From positions 1 through 16,454 of the forward strand of contig JBEKZS010000101.1 in NCBI GenBank assembly GCA_049509635.1: a stretch of DNA of 16,454 bases, written 5' to 3'. Shown here in pieces: positions 1-7,370 of this stretch. The notes under the pieces are model-generated. The model was given only the letters and a program-made list of their open reading frames with translations. It did no database searches and had not been told where the DNA came from. The position numbers and the translations under genes are program-made. Every line of letters starts with the position of its first letter. Positions within the stretch are counted from its first letter, which is position 1. The DNA comes from Roseiarcus sp049509635. GTDB taxonomy: Bacteria > Pseudomonadota > Alphaproteobacteria > Rhizobiales > Beijerinckiaceae.

Positions 1-551
1 CTGAGCGCGCTTTTGTAGCCAAAGCTCGGGCTCGGCCGCCTCGGCAGGATCGCCATCGGATTGGCGGCGCCCTGCCAGGAGACGGGCTGGTTGGCGAGCC
101 AGAACACGTCGACGCGCGGCCTGGTCATCCGGGCCGCGCGACGCAGGACGGCGACGATCGCCGCGCGCGACGCCTCGAGTCCGGGACGAAACAGGCCCAT
201 CCGGAAATTGGCGTGGGCGCCGCCGAGGAATTCGGCCGCCCAGACCACGCCGCGCCGCGACCGCCCGAGCGGCAGAACCGCGCTGATACGCCCCGCCGCG
301 TCGCGCGCGACCACGATCATCGGGGTAACCCCTTGCGCGCGCCCGATCGTGCGCTGCCAGGCATCGAGGAATTCGTAGGTCTGATACGGCGATCCCGCGG
401 CGAGTTGTTCCAATTCGACCCAGGCGGCGCGGGCCGGCGCGAGATCGTCGTAGACGTCGCAATGCGCGAACGGCGCGACCGCGGCGCGCGCGCGATCGGG
501 CGCCGGGGCGAAGCTGGCGAGACCCGTCGTGAAGCCGATCGCGCTGCCCAA
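1..551 (-). CDS. CelD/BcsL-like GNAT acetyltransferase, N-terminal part (3' end outside window)
   Basis: The minus-strand frame reads 183 residues to the window edge without a stop. It shows the N-terminal pattern of CelD/BcsL-type GNAT proteins (Acetyltransf_6): a short lead, then a 'DLAPARAAWVELEQLA' helix, 'YQTYEFLDAWQRTIG', and beta strands 'PMIVVARDAAGRISAVLPLG' and 'AAEFLGGAHANFRMGLF'. Members usually have 350-400 residues, so about half is visible and the acetyl-CoA-binding GNAT core lies mostly outside. The family is linked to extracellular polysaccharide or cellulose metabolism, but the acceptor is unknown. The frame opens after a TGA at 599-601 and contains no ATG or GTG before the conserved part. 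A TTG at 551-549 follows a GGAAAGG-like ribosome site about 10 bases upstream, so I take TTG as the start. It is divergent from the polysaccharide deacetylase gene, which fits a shared polysaccharide role (inference). Confidence 0.75.
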   Translation of the reverse strand, partial: MGSAIGFTTGLASFAPAPDRARAAVAPFAHCDVYDDLAPARAAWVELEQLAAGSPYQTYEFLDAWQRTIGRAQGVTPMIVVARDAAGRISAVLPLGRSRRGVVWAAEFLGGAHANFRMGLFRPGLEASRAAIVAVLRRAARMTRPRVDVFWLANQPVSWQGAANPMAILPRRPSPSFGYKSAL

Positions 552-697
552 AATCTTCGCCTTTCCAGAGCTTGCGAACCCCGAGCTGTCCCAAAACGGT
601 CACGGCGCCTTCGACGCGGCAAGAAGCAGGCCGCAGTCGCGACGGGCGCATAAGCACTTGGCAATCTCGATCGGTTACACCTCGCCAAGGAGGGGAG

Positions 698-1753
698 ATG
701 GCGGTGAAGGACAGGATGATCGCGGCGGGCTTCGCCGCCCTGGGCGCGACCCGTCTGCATCGGCTCGTCGCGCCGCTGACGCGCGGGCTCGGCGCAGTCC
801 TCATGTTTCATCATGTCCGCCCCTGGCGTCCCGCCACGCCGGGCTTCTCGCCCAACCGACTGCTCGAGATCACCCCCGAATTTCTCGACGCCGCCCTGGC
901 GCTGGTCCGGCGCATGGGTTTCGAGATCGTGTCGATGGACGAGGCGCTGCGCCGGATCGAGGATGGGGGCGCGCCGCCGTTCGTCGCGCTCGCCTTCGAC
1001 GACGGCTATCGCGATACGCTCGATTTCGCGCTGCCGGTGCTCGAGCGGCATCGGGCCCCGTTCGTCGTCCATGTCGCCGCCGGCTTCGCCGATCGCGCCG
1101 CCGGCATGTGGTGGCTCGAACTCGAGGAGGCGCTGCGCCGCGCCGACGAAATCGCGATCGCCGACGAGGGGTTCTCGCTCGCCCGGCCCACGCGCACGCC
1201 GGGCGAGAAGGCCGAAGCCTTCGAGCGCATCTATTGGCGGTTGCGCGCCGGCGACGAGACGCGCCTGCTCCGGGTGGTTTCGCAACTCGCCGCCCGCAAC
1301 GGCGTCGATTCCGCCGCGGTCGTCGGCGCGCTGTGCATGGGCTGGCCCGAAATCGCCGCGCTCGCCCGCCATCCGCTGGCGACCATCGGCGCCCATACGG
1401 TCAGCCATCGCATGCTCGCCAAATGGCCGGCCGCGGTCGCCCGCGCCGAAATGGAGGGCTCGAAGCAGCGGATCGAACGGGAAATCGGGCTGCCCGTCAG
1501 GCACTTCGCCTATCCCGTCGGCGATTCGGCGAGCGCCGGCCCGCGCGAATTCGCGCTGGCGCGGGAGTTGGGATTCGCCAGCGCGGTGACGACCCGGCCC
1601 GGGATGGTGTTTGCGGCGCACAGGGCGCATCCGACGGCGCTGCCGCGGCTGTCGGTCAACGGAAACTGGCAGGACGCCCGCTATCTCGAGGCGCTGCTGT
1701 CGGGGGTTCCGTTCGCGCTGTGGAACCGCGGCCGCCGGCTCAACGTCGCCTGA
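698..1753 (+). CDS. Polysaccharide deacetylase family protein (NodB/CE4 fold)
   Basis: 351 residues. Metal-dependent de-N- or de-O-acetylation of a surface polysaccharide is the family role; the substrate is not evident. Motif 1 is 'LAFDDGYRD' with D101 (expected base) and D102 (metal ligand). Motif 2 is 'HTVSH' (H233, H237, metal ligands), followed by 'FAYPVGD'. An N-terminal 'LMFHHVRP' strand is also typical. Residues 1-30 are hydrophobic and alanine-rich but are not a clear signal peptide, so location is uncertain. The start at 698 is chosen because AAGGAGGGG lies at 688-696 just upstream; an in-frame ATG at 572 would add 42 basic, non-conserved residues and has no such site. It is divergent from the CelD-like GNAT gene, and the two may act on the same polymer. 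Deacetylases of this layout occur beside exopolysaccharide and lipopolysaccharide genes. Confidence 0.88.
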   Translation: MAVKDRMIAAGFAALGATRLHRLVAPLTRGLGAVLMFHHVRPWRPATPGFSPNRLLEITPEFLDAALALVRRMGFEIVSMDEALRRIEDGGAPPFVALAFDDGYRDTLDFALPVLERHRAPFVVHVAAGFADRAAGMWWLELEEALRRADEIAIADEGFSLARPTRTPGEKAEAFERIYWRLRAGDETRLLRVVSQLAARNGVDSAAVVGALCMGWPEIAALARHPLATIGAHTVSHRMLAKWPAAVARAEMEGSKQRIEREIGLPVRHFAYPVGDSASAGPREFALARELGFASAVTTRPGMVFAAHRAHPTALPRLSVNGNWQDARYLEALLSGVPFALWNRGRRLNVA

Positions 1754-1756
1754 GCC

Positions 1757-1972
1757 TCAGGGCCGCCCGTCGGGCCGCTCCATCCACTTGACCAGCGGCA
1801 GCAGCGGCAGCACCCAGGCGAGGCCGAGAACCGCATAGCCGAGGCTCTGCAGGAGGGCCGGGGCCTCCTGCAAGGGGCGCGACTGCGCGAGCGCCATCGC
1901 GACCAGCGCGTAGAACACCACGAACGCGAGCATGACGCCGCCGCCGATGAACTTGCGGGCGCGACGGCGCAT
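1757..1972 (-). CDS. DUF2842 small membrane protein
   Basis: 71 residues with two predicted membrane helices: about residues 10-30 ('GGGVMLAFVVFYALVAMALA') and about 42-62 ('LQSLGYAVLGLAWVLPLLPL'), ending 'KWMERPDGRP'. A basic N-terminus ('MRRRARKF') suggests a cytoplasmic N-terminus by the positive-inside rule. The pattern matches DUF2842, a family known mainly from alphaproteobacteria and without assigned function. The ATG at 1972-1970 is preceded by GGAGAAGAGATCC, a good ribosome site. The gene is divergent from the heme A synthase gene and convergent with the deacetylase gene, whose stop lies 3 bases away. Proximity to ctaA makes a link to cytochrome oxidase assembly conceivable, but nothing in the sequence shows it. 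Confidence 0.82.
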   Translation of the reverse strand: MRRRARKFIGGGVMLAFVVFYALVAMALAQSRPLQEAPALLQSLGYAVLGLAWVLPLLPLVKWMERPDGRP

Positions 1973-2005
1973 GGATCTCTTCTCCGGGCTGCGACGCCGG
2001 GTCGT

Positions 2006-2033
2006 TTGTCGCCGGCGGCTGCGCAGCTTATGT
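2006..2033 (+). promoter_or_regulatory. Candidate promoter of heme A synthase, -10 inside an inverted repeat
   Basis: TTGTCG (2006-2011), a 16-base spacer, then TTATGT (2028-2033) resemble a sigma70-type promoter and would leave a leader of about 40 bases. The -10 lies in the loop of a perfect 6-bp inverted repeat, GCGCAG (2021-2026) / CTGCGC (2034-2039). In GC-rich alphaproteobacteria such matches occur by chance, so this is a weak call. Confidence 0.35.
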
Positions 2034-2079
2034 CTGCGCGCGATCCGCGATTCAAGGGCGGCGTTGACGGAGCGAACCC

Positions 2080-3171
2080 ATGGTCGCGATGGAAGGCATG
2101 GCGTCCGGCGGCGTCGAAGCGGCCGAGTCCTCGTCGGCGGCGCGGCCGATGCGCGCGGTCCGCCTTTGGCTGTTCGCGGTCGCGGCGCTGGTGTTCGCGA
2201 TGGTGCTGGTCGGCGGCGCGACCCGGCTCACCGAATCCGGGCTTTCGATCACGCGCTGGCAACCGGTGACCGGAATCGTCCCGCCGCTCGGCGAGGCCGC
2301 CTGGCAGGACGAATTCGCCCGCTATCGGGAGATTCCGCAATATGCCCGGCTCAATCGCGACATGACGCTCGACGGCTTCAAGACGATATACTACTGGGAA
2401 TGGGCGCATAGGCTGCTCGCGCGGATCATCGGCGCGGCGTTCCTGCTGCCGCTGCTGTGGTTCTGGCGGCAGGGGCGGCTCGCCGGCCCGGTCGGACGGC
2501 CGATCCTCATCGCGACCGGCCTGCTCGCGCTCGAGCCGATCGTCGGCTGGTGGATGGTCGCCTCCGGCCTCAGCGAACGGGTCGAAGTCGCGCAAGACCG
2601 GCTCGCCGTCCATCTCATGATAGCGACGGCGACGTTCGGCGCGCTGCTGTGGGCGGCGGTCGAGCTGCGCCGGCGCCCGCGCGCGGCGCCGCATCCGCGC
2701 CTCGCCGTCCTCGCTGGGCTCGTCTGCCTGCTCGTGTTCTGCCAGATCGGGCTCGGCGCGCTGGTCGCCGGCCTGCGCGCGGGCCTGACCTACAACAGCT
2801 GGCCGCTGATGGACGGCCGGCTCGTCCCCGAAGGGCTGTTCGGCCTCGCGCCGTGGTGGCGCAGCCTCACCGAGGACGTGACCACCGTGCAGTTCCAGCA
2901 CCGCGCGCTCGCCTATCTCGTCGTGGCGCTCGCGCTCGCCCAGGCGCTCGCCGCCCTGCGCGCGGCGCCGGGAACCGCGCTCGCCCGCCGCGCGCTAGGC
3001 GTCGGCGCGCTCGCGCTGGGGCAGGGCGCGATCGGCGTCGTCGCGCTGCTGCTGGTGGTGCCGATCTGGGCGGGGCTGCTGCATCAGGCCTTCGCGATGC
3101 TGCTGTTCGGCATGGCGGTCGCGCATTGGCGGGCGACCGCGCAGGCCGGGGCGCTCCCCCTGGTGGGATGA
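2080..3171 (+). CDS. ctaA: Heme A synthase, COX15/CtaA type 2
   Basis: 363 residues. Oxidises the C8 methyl of heme O to a formyl group, giving heme A for aa3-type cytochrome c oxidase; a multi-pass inner-membrane enzyme. The signature 'VLVGGATRLTESGLSITRWQPVTGIVPPL' region follows the first helix (about residues 28-47), then 'EIPQYARLNRDMTLDGFKTIYYWEWAHRL'. Four conserved histidines are present: H110 (WAHR), H178 (VHLM), H274 (FQHR) and H335 (LHQA), as expected for the paired heme-binding sites. About eight membrane segments and the length fit the alphaproteobacterial/mitochondrial COX15 subgroup. The start at 2080 has GGAG at 2069-2072; ATGs at 2089 and 2098 are also possible but have poorer sites. 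No other oxidase-assembly genes (ctaB, ctaG) are adjacent, so it appears to stand alone, as in many alphaproteobacteria. Confidence 0.95.
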   Translation: MVAMEGMASGGVEAAESSSAARPMRAVRLWLFAVAALVFAMVLVGGATRLTESGLSITRWQPVTGIVPPLGEAAWQDEFARYREIPQYARLNRDMTLDGFKTIYYWEWAHRLLARIIGAAFLLPLLWFWRQGRLAGPVGRPILIATGLLALEPIVGWWMVASGLSERVEVAQDRLAVHLMIATATFGALLWAAVELRRRPRAAPHPRLAVLAGLVCLLVFCQIGLGALVAGLRAGLTYNSWPLMDGRLVPEGLFGLAPWWRSLTEDVTTVQFQHRALAYLVVALALAQALAALRAAPGTALARRALGVGALALGQGAIGVVALLLVVPIWAGLLHQAFAMLLFGMAVAHWRATAQAGALPLVG

Positions 3172-3230
3172 TCAGGTGGCGCACGGCGCCGATCCTTCTC
3201 GGCCGCCGATTTCTCGGATAGTCTGCCGGC

Positions 3231-3680
3231 ATGTCGAAGCGCGTCGCGACCGATGACGATTACGATCGGGATTTCTACGCCTGGGCGAACCATCAGGCCG
3301 CGTTGCTGCGCGCCGGCAAAGTCGCCGAGGCGGACCTCGCCCATATCGCCGAGGAAATCGAGAGCATGGGCAGGACCGAAAAGCGCGAAATGGTCAGCCG
3401 CCTCACCGTCCTGCTGCTCCACCTCCTCAAATGGCGTTTCCAGCCCAATTTGCGGAGCCGGAGCTGGCGTCTCGGCGTCGCGGAGCAGCGCATCCAGGTC
3501 ACGAGCCATCTCGCCGACAATCCAAGTCTGAAGAGCCTGACCGCCGCGGCGATCGCCGACGCCTACCGGGTCGCCTCGCTCGTCGCGCAGCGGGAAACCG
3601 GCCTCGACGCCGGCGCGTTTCGCGCGATCTGCCCCTGGTCGTTCGATCAGATCGTGGATGACGCGTTCTGGCCGGACTGA
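3231..3680 (+). CDS. DUF29 family protein
   Basis: 149 residues, soluble and mainly helical. It shows the DUF29 pattern: 'YDRDFYAWANHQAALLRAG' at the N-terminus, 'ADLAHIAEEIESMGRTEKREM' in the middle, 'LLLHLLKWRFQPNLRSRSW', and a C-terminal 'FRAICPWSFDQIVDDAFWPD'. The family is common in cyanobacteria and proteobacteria, often in many copies; its function is unknown, although links to toxin-antitoxin or mobile contexts have been suggested for some members. The ribosome site is weak (a short purine stretch before ATG), while GATAGTCT lies about 10 bases upstream of the start, so a nearly leaderless transcript is possible. It lies 59 bases after ctaA on the same strand and might be co-transcribed with it, and is convergent with metY. 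No toxin or antitoxin partner is visible next to it. Confidence 0.85.
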   Translation: MSKRVATDDDYDRDFYAWANHQAALLRAGKVAEADLAHIAEEIESMGRTEKREMVSRLTVLLLHLLKWRFQPNLRSRSWRLGVAEQRIQVTSHLADNPSLKSLTAAAIADAYRVASLVAQRETGLDAGAFRAICPWSFDQIVDDAFWPD

Positions 3681-3701
3681 GGATCTCCGAGGGCGCGCCG
3701 G

Positions 3702-3731
3702 GGCGGGAACGATCGCGCCGCCTATCCCGCC
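3702..3731. terminator. Weak candidate bidirectional terminator between DUF29 and metY
   Basis: GGCGGGA (3702-3708) pairs perfectly with TCCCGCC (3725-3731), a 7-bp stem with a 16-base loop, between two convergent genes. One arm overlaps the last metY codons and there is no T-tract, so it is only a structural candidate. Confidence 0.28.
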
Positions 3732-5002
3732 AGCGCCTCGTCGAGATCGGCGATCAGGTCGGCGGCGTCCTCGATCCCGATCGACAGCCGCACCACGTCG
3801 GGCCCGGCGCCGGCCGCGGTCTTCTGGGCGTCGCTGAGCTGGCGGTGGGTGGTCGAGGCCGGGTGGATCACCAGCGAGCGGGTGTCGCCGATATTGGCCA
3901 GATGCGAGAACAGCTTGAGATTGCGCACCAGCGCGATCCCCGCCTGGTAGCCGCCCCTGACGCCGAAGGTGAGCACGCCGCCGGCGCCCTTCGGGCAGTA
4001 TTTCTGGGCGAGCTCGTGGTAGCGGTTGCCGGGCAGGCCGGCATAGGAGACCCAGCCGACCTTCTCGTGGCTCTCCAGATGTCGCGCGACGGCGAGCGCG
4101 TTTTCGCAATGGCGCTGCATGCGCAGCGACAGCGTCTCGATTCCGGTGAGGATCAGGAACGAGTTGAACGGCGAAATCGCCGGTCCGAGATCGCGCAGGC
4201 CCAGGACGCGGCAGGCGATCGCGAACGCGAAATTGCCGAACGTCTCGGACAGGACGATCCCGTTATATTCGGGCCGCGGCGCCGACAGCATGGGGTAGCG
4301 CGCATCGCCCGCCCAGGCGAACGAGCCGCCGTCGACGATCACCCCGCCCATCGAATTGCCGTGGCCGCCGAGATATTTGGTCGCCGAATGGACGACGATG
4401 TCGGCGCCGTGCTCGATCGGGCGGATCAGCCACGGCGTGGCGAGCGTGTTGTCGACGATCAGCGGGACATTGGCGCCCCGCGCGACCGCCGCGATCGCTC
4501 CGATGTCGGTGACGACCCCGCCGGGATTGGCGATCGACTCGATGAAGATCGCCCGCGTCCGCTCGGTCAGGGCGGCCTGGAACGAGCCGGGCTCGTCCGG
4601 ATCGGCCCATTTCACCTGCCAGCCGAAGCTCTTGAACGCGTGGTTGAACTGGTTGATCGAGCCGCCGTAGAGCTTGGTCGAAGCGATGAATTCATCGCCG
4701 GGCCGCAGCAGCGAATGGAACACGATCGCCTGCGCGGCGTGGCCCGAGGCGACCGCGAGCGCCGCGGGGCCGCCTTCGAGCGCCGCGACGCGCTCCTCGA
4801 GCACCGCGGTCGTCGGATTGGTGATCCGTGTGTAGATGTTGCCGAACGCCTGCAGGGCGAACAGCGAGGCGGCGTGGTCGACGTCGTCGAACACGAACGC
4901 CGTGGTCTGGTAGATCGGCGTCGTCCTGGCCCCCGTCGTCGGATCGGGCCGCGCGCCGGCATGGATCGACAGCGTCGAAAATCCGGGTTCCTGATCGCTC
5001 AT
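3722..5002 (-). CDS. metY: O-acetylhomoserine sulfhydrylase (O-acetylhomoserine aminocarboxypropyltransferase), PLP-dependent
   Basis: 426 residues. Converts O-acetyl-L-homoserine plus sulfide (or methanethiol) to homocysteine (or methionine) in the cytosol; Cys/Met-metabolism PLP family, fold type I. Seen: the N-terminal 'FSTLSIHAG', 'TTPIYQTTAFVF', the phosphate-binding 'YTRITNPT' (Y57, R59), D184 in 'LIVDNTLATP' (pyridine nitrogen), and the Schiff-base lysine K209 in 'HSATKYLGGHGNSMGG'. The C-terminal 'LVIHPASTTH' and 'VRLSIGIED' are also conserved. Length is normal for MetY (about 425-430) and longer than MetZ/MetB (about 390), which favours direct sulfhydrylation. The start has a strong AGGGAGGAA site. 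I looked for a SAM-II riboswitch in the 179-base gap to aat (5003-5181) and did not recognise one; that gap holds only short inverted repeats such as ATGC-TC-GCAT at 5027-5036. Confidence 0.95.
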   Translation of the reverse strand: MSDQEPGFSTLSIHAGARPDPTTGARTTPIYQTTAFVFDDVDHAASLFALQAFGNIYTRITNPTTAVLEERVAALEGGPAALAVASGHAAQAIVFHSLLRPGDEFIASTKLYGGSINQFNHAFKSFGWQVKWADPDEPGSFQAALTERTRAIFIESIANPGGVVTDIGAIAAVARGANVPLIVDNTLATPWLIRPIEHGADIVVHSATKYLGGHGNSMGGVIVDGGSFAWAGDARYPMLSAPRPEYNGIVLSETFGNFAFAIACRVLGLRDLGPAISPFNSFLILTGIETLSLRMQRHCENALAVARHLESHEKVGWVSYAGLPGNRYHELAQKYCPKGAGGVLTFGVRGGYQAGIALVRNLKLFSHLANIGDTRSLVIHPASTTHRQLSDAQKTAAGAGPDVVRLSIGIEDAADLIADLDEALAG

Positions 5003-5181
5003 GTCGTTCCTCCCTGAAGGCCCCGCATGCTCGCATATCGTCGGGAGCGGGCAAAGGCCGCCGGCCCGCCCTCGCCCGATACCGAGCCGGGTCCATGCCC
5101 CCGGCGGCCGGCGCGGTCCGGCCGGCCGGTGGGGACGCCATTGCGCTTGACCGCGCCGGTTCCCCGCCGCACGATCGGAGC

Positions 5182-5838
5182 ATGTCGCGCCCGGCCCATT
5201 CCTTCGAAATCACCGCCGATATCCTGCTGCGGGCCTATTCGATCGGCATGTTCCCGATGGCCGAGAGCGGCGATTCGGCGACCCTGTTCTGGGTCGACCC
5301 GAAGGAGCGCGGGATTTTTCCGATCGACGGCCTCGTCCTTTCGCGCAGCCTCGTCAGGACCGTGCGCTCGGATCGATTCGAGGTGCGCGCCGACGGACGG
5401 TTCGACGAGGTCGTCGCCGCCTGCGCGAGCCGGGACAAGACATGGATCAACGCCGAGATCCGGCGGCTCTACCGCGAGCTGTTCGAGGCCGGCCGCGCCC
5501 ATTCGATCGAGGTCTACGCGGAGGGCGCGCTGGTCGGCGGGCTCTATGGCGTTTCGCTCGGCGCCGCCTTCTTCGGCGAGAGCATGTTCCATCTGGCGCG
5601 CGACGCGTCCAAGGTCGCGCTCGCCCATCTCGTCGCGCGCCTGAGGCTCGGCGGCTACCGGCTGCTCGACACGCAATTCGTCACCCCGCATCTGGCGAGC
5701 CTCGGCGCGATCGAAGTCAGCCGCGACGACTACTTGCAAATGCTGGCGCAGGCGCTCACGATCGAGGCCGATTTCGGCGCCTGGCCGGCGGCCAGGCCGA
5801 TGCGCGGCTGCGAGGCCCTCGCCCATCTCGGGCGATGA
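5182..5838 (+). CDS. aat: Leucyl/phenylalanyl-tRNA--protein transferase
   Basis: 218 residues. Transfers Leu or Phe from aminoacyl-tRNA to proteins with N-terminal Arg or Lys, creating N-degrons that ClpS delivers to ClpAP. Seen in order: 'ADILLRAYSIGMFPMAE', 'LFWVDPKERGIFPIDG', 'TWINAEIRRLYRELFEAGRA', 'HSIEVYAEGALVGGLYGVSL', 'GAAFFGESMFH', then 'DASKVALAHLVARLRLGGYR', 'LLDTQFVTPHLASLGA'. These match the GNAT-like catalytic domain across its full length; the size is in the usual 200-240 range. The ATG at 5182 has GGAG only one base upstream, which is unusually close, but no better upstream start exists with homology. TTGACC at 5146-5151 could be a -35, without a convincing -10. It is divergent from metY and lies 80 bases before the Anbu module, so read-through into that module is possible. 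Confidence 0.95.
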   Translation: MSRPAHSFEITADILLRAYSIGMFPMAESGDSATLFWVDPKERGIFPIDGLVLSRSLVRTVRSDRFEVRADGRFDEVVAACASRDKTWINAEIRRLYRELFEAGRAHSIEVYAEGALVGGLYGVSLGAAFFGESMFHLARDASKVALAHLVARLRLGGYRLLDTQFVTPHLASLGAIEVSRDDYLQMLAQALTIEADFGAWPAARPMRGCEALAHLGR

Positions 5839-5875
5839 GCGGGCGGCCGGCGCGCGTCGCGACGGTATGGCTTTT

Positions 5876-5886
5876 GCTAGGTTTGG
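5876..5886 (+). promoter_or_regulatory. Candidate -10-like element before the Anbu module (GCTAGGTTTGG)
   Basis: GCTAGGTT resembles the alphaproteobacterial -10 consensus GCTANAWC and lies about 33 bases before the ATP-grasp start. A near copy, GCTAGGGTCGG, sits at 9332-9342 before the Anbu gene. No convincing -35 is visible, so the call is weak. Confidence 0.3.
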
Positions 5887-5918
5887 CCCGGATCGGGTCC
5901 CTTTCGAGGGGTTTTTGA

Positions 5919-7367
5919 ATGGCGGCGCCGCACTTCTTCGACGAAATGGGTCTGGAGAAGCAGGATGTCCGTCCCCTCTATCGGCATATCGAGGACTGGC
6001 TCGAGCAGACGCCGGCGGACGTGCTGGCGGCGCGCCGCGCACAGGCCGAATATATGTTTCGCCGCATCGGCATCACGTTCGGGGTCTATGGCGACAAGGA
6101 CGCCGCGGAGCGGCTCATCCCGTTCGACATCATTCCCAGGCTGATCTCGCGCGCGGAATGGAGCCGGCTCGAAGCCGGCCTCGTCCAGCGGGTCAACGCG
6201 CTGAACCTGTTCCTGCGCGACGTCTATGGCGCGCGCGCGATCCTCAAGGCGGGCCTGATCCCGCCCGAGTTGATCCTGCGCAATCCCTATTACCGGCCCG
6301 AGATGATCGGCCGCCGCGCGCCCCATGACATCTGGGTCCACATCGCCGGAATCGACATCGTGCGCGTCGACCCGGACGTGTTCTACGTGCTGGAGGACAA
6401 TGCGCGCACGCCGTCTGGCGTCTCGTACATGCTCGAGAACCGCGAAGTGACGATGCGGCTGATGCCCGATCTGTTCGCCAAGCATCGCGTCGCCCCGGTC
6501 GACGACTATCCCGACGCGCTGCTGTCGTGCCTGCGCTCGGTCGCGCCGCGCGCCGGCTATGGCGAGGCGGTGATCGTGCTGCTGACGCCCGGACCGTTCA
6601 ACTCAGCCTATTACGAGCATTCGTTCCTCGCCGACAAGCTCGGCGTCGAACTGGTCGAGGGCCGCGACCTGTTCGTGTCCGAGGACGTCGTGTTCATGCG
6701 GACCACGCGCGGCCCGCAACGGGTCGATGTCGTCTATCGGCGCGTCGACGACGATTTCCTCGACCCTCTGGTCTTCAATCCCGGCTCGATGCTCGGGGTG
6801 CCCGGCCTCATGGGCGCCTATTTGGCGGGCAATGTGACCATCGCCAATGCAGTCGGCACCGGCGTCGCCGACGACAAGGCGCTCTACAGCTATGTGCCTG
6901 AGATCATCAAATTCTACCTCGGCGAGGATCCGCTGCTGCAGAACGTCCCGACCTTCCGGTGCCGCGAGCCGGCGGCGCTGTCCCACGTGCTCGACAACCT
7001 CGGCGATCTCGTCGTCAAGGAGGTCAACGGCTCCGGCGGATACGGCATGCTGGTCGGTCCGCACGCCAGCGCCGCCCAGCGCGATCTATTCGCCGCCAAG
7101 CTGAAGGCCGATCCCGCCAATTTCATCGCCCAGCCGACGCTGGCGCTGTCGACCTGTCCGGCCTCGTTCGAGAGCGGCGTTTCGCCCCGCCACGTCGACC
7201 TCCGGCCGTTCTGCCTGTCGGGAACCAACGGGGTGAAAATCGTGCCGGGCGGGCTGACCCGGGTCGCCCTGACCGAGGGATCGCTGGTGGTCAATTCGAG
7301 CCAGGGCGGCGGCACCAAGGACACCTGGATCGTCGACGACGATCCGCCCCCGCGGGGGAGCGCCTGA
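5919..7367 (+). CDS. Circularly permuted ATP-grasp protein (DUF404/DUF407), Anbu-module amidoligase candidate
   Basis: 482 residues, full length for the family (about 470-490). Seen: N-terminal 'FFDEMGLEKQDVRPLYRHIEDWLEQ'; 'GITFGVYGDKDAAERLIPFD' (DUF407 region); 'IAGIDIVRVDPDVFYVLEDN' and 'ARTPSGVSYMLENREVTMR' at about residues 143-180, a strongly conserved nucleotide/metal region; 'LTPGPFNSAYYEHSFLA'; 'NAVGTGVADDKALYSYVPEI'; and 'LVVKEVNGSGGYGMLVGP' at about 365-382, the lysine/glycine-rich ATP-binding element of the permuted grasp. By family, it should use ATP to form an amide or peptide-like bond through an acyl-phosphate; the true substrate is unknown. GAGGGG just upstream of ATG supports the start. 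It is followed 3 bases later by the alpha-E gene, so translational coupling is likely. This is the first gene of the four-gene Anbu module. Confidence 0.93.
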   Translation: MAAPHFFDEMGLEKQDVRPLYRHIEDWLEQTPADVLAARRAQAEYMFRRIGITFGVYGDKDAAERLIPFDIIPRLISRAEWSRLEAGLVQRVNALNLFLRDVYGARAILKAGLIPPELILRNPYYRPEMIGRRAPHDIWVHIAGIDIVRVDPDVFYVLEDNARTPSGVSYMLENREVTMRLMPDLFAKHRVAPVDDYPDALLSCLRSVAPRAGYGEAVIVLLTPGPFNSAYYEHSFLADKLGVELVEGRDLFVSEDVVFMRTTRGPQRVDVVYRRVDDDFLDPLVFNPGSMLGVPGLMGAYLAGNVTIANAVGTGVADDKALYSYVPEIIKFYLGEDPLLQNVPTFRCREPAALSHVLDNLGDLVVKEVNGSGGYGMLVGPHASAAQRDLFAAKLKADPANFIAQPTLALSTCPASFESGVSPRHVDLRPFCLSGTNGVKIVPGGLTRVALTEGSLVVNSSQGGGTKDTWIVDDDPPPRGSA

Positions 7368-7370
7368 CCC

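Noticed and set aside
317..1630. A 437-codon minus-strand frame across the GNAT and deacetylase genes
   Set aside because: It is antisense to the deacetylase and out of frame with the GNAT gene; its sequence is Arg/Gly/Glu-rich with no domain.
5003..5181. SAM-II or other methionine riboswitch before metY
   Set aside because: The typical SAM-II core with a conserved A-rich segment before the ribosome site is not recognisable; the gap is GC-rich with only short inverted repeats.
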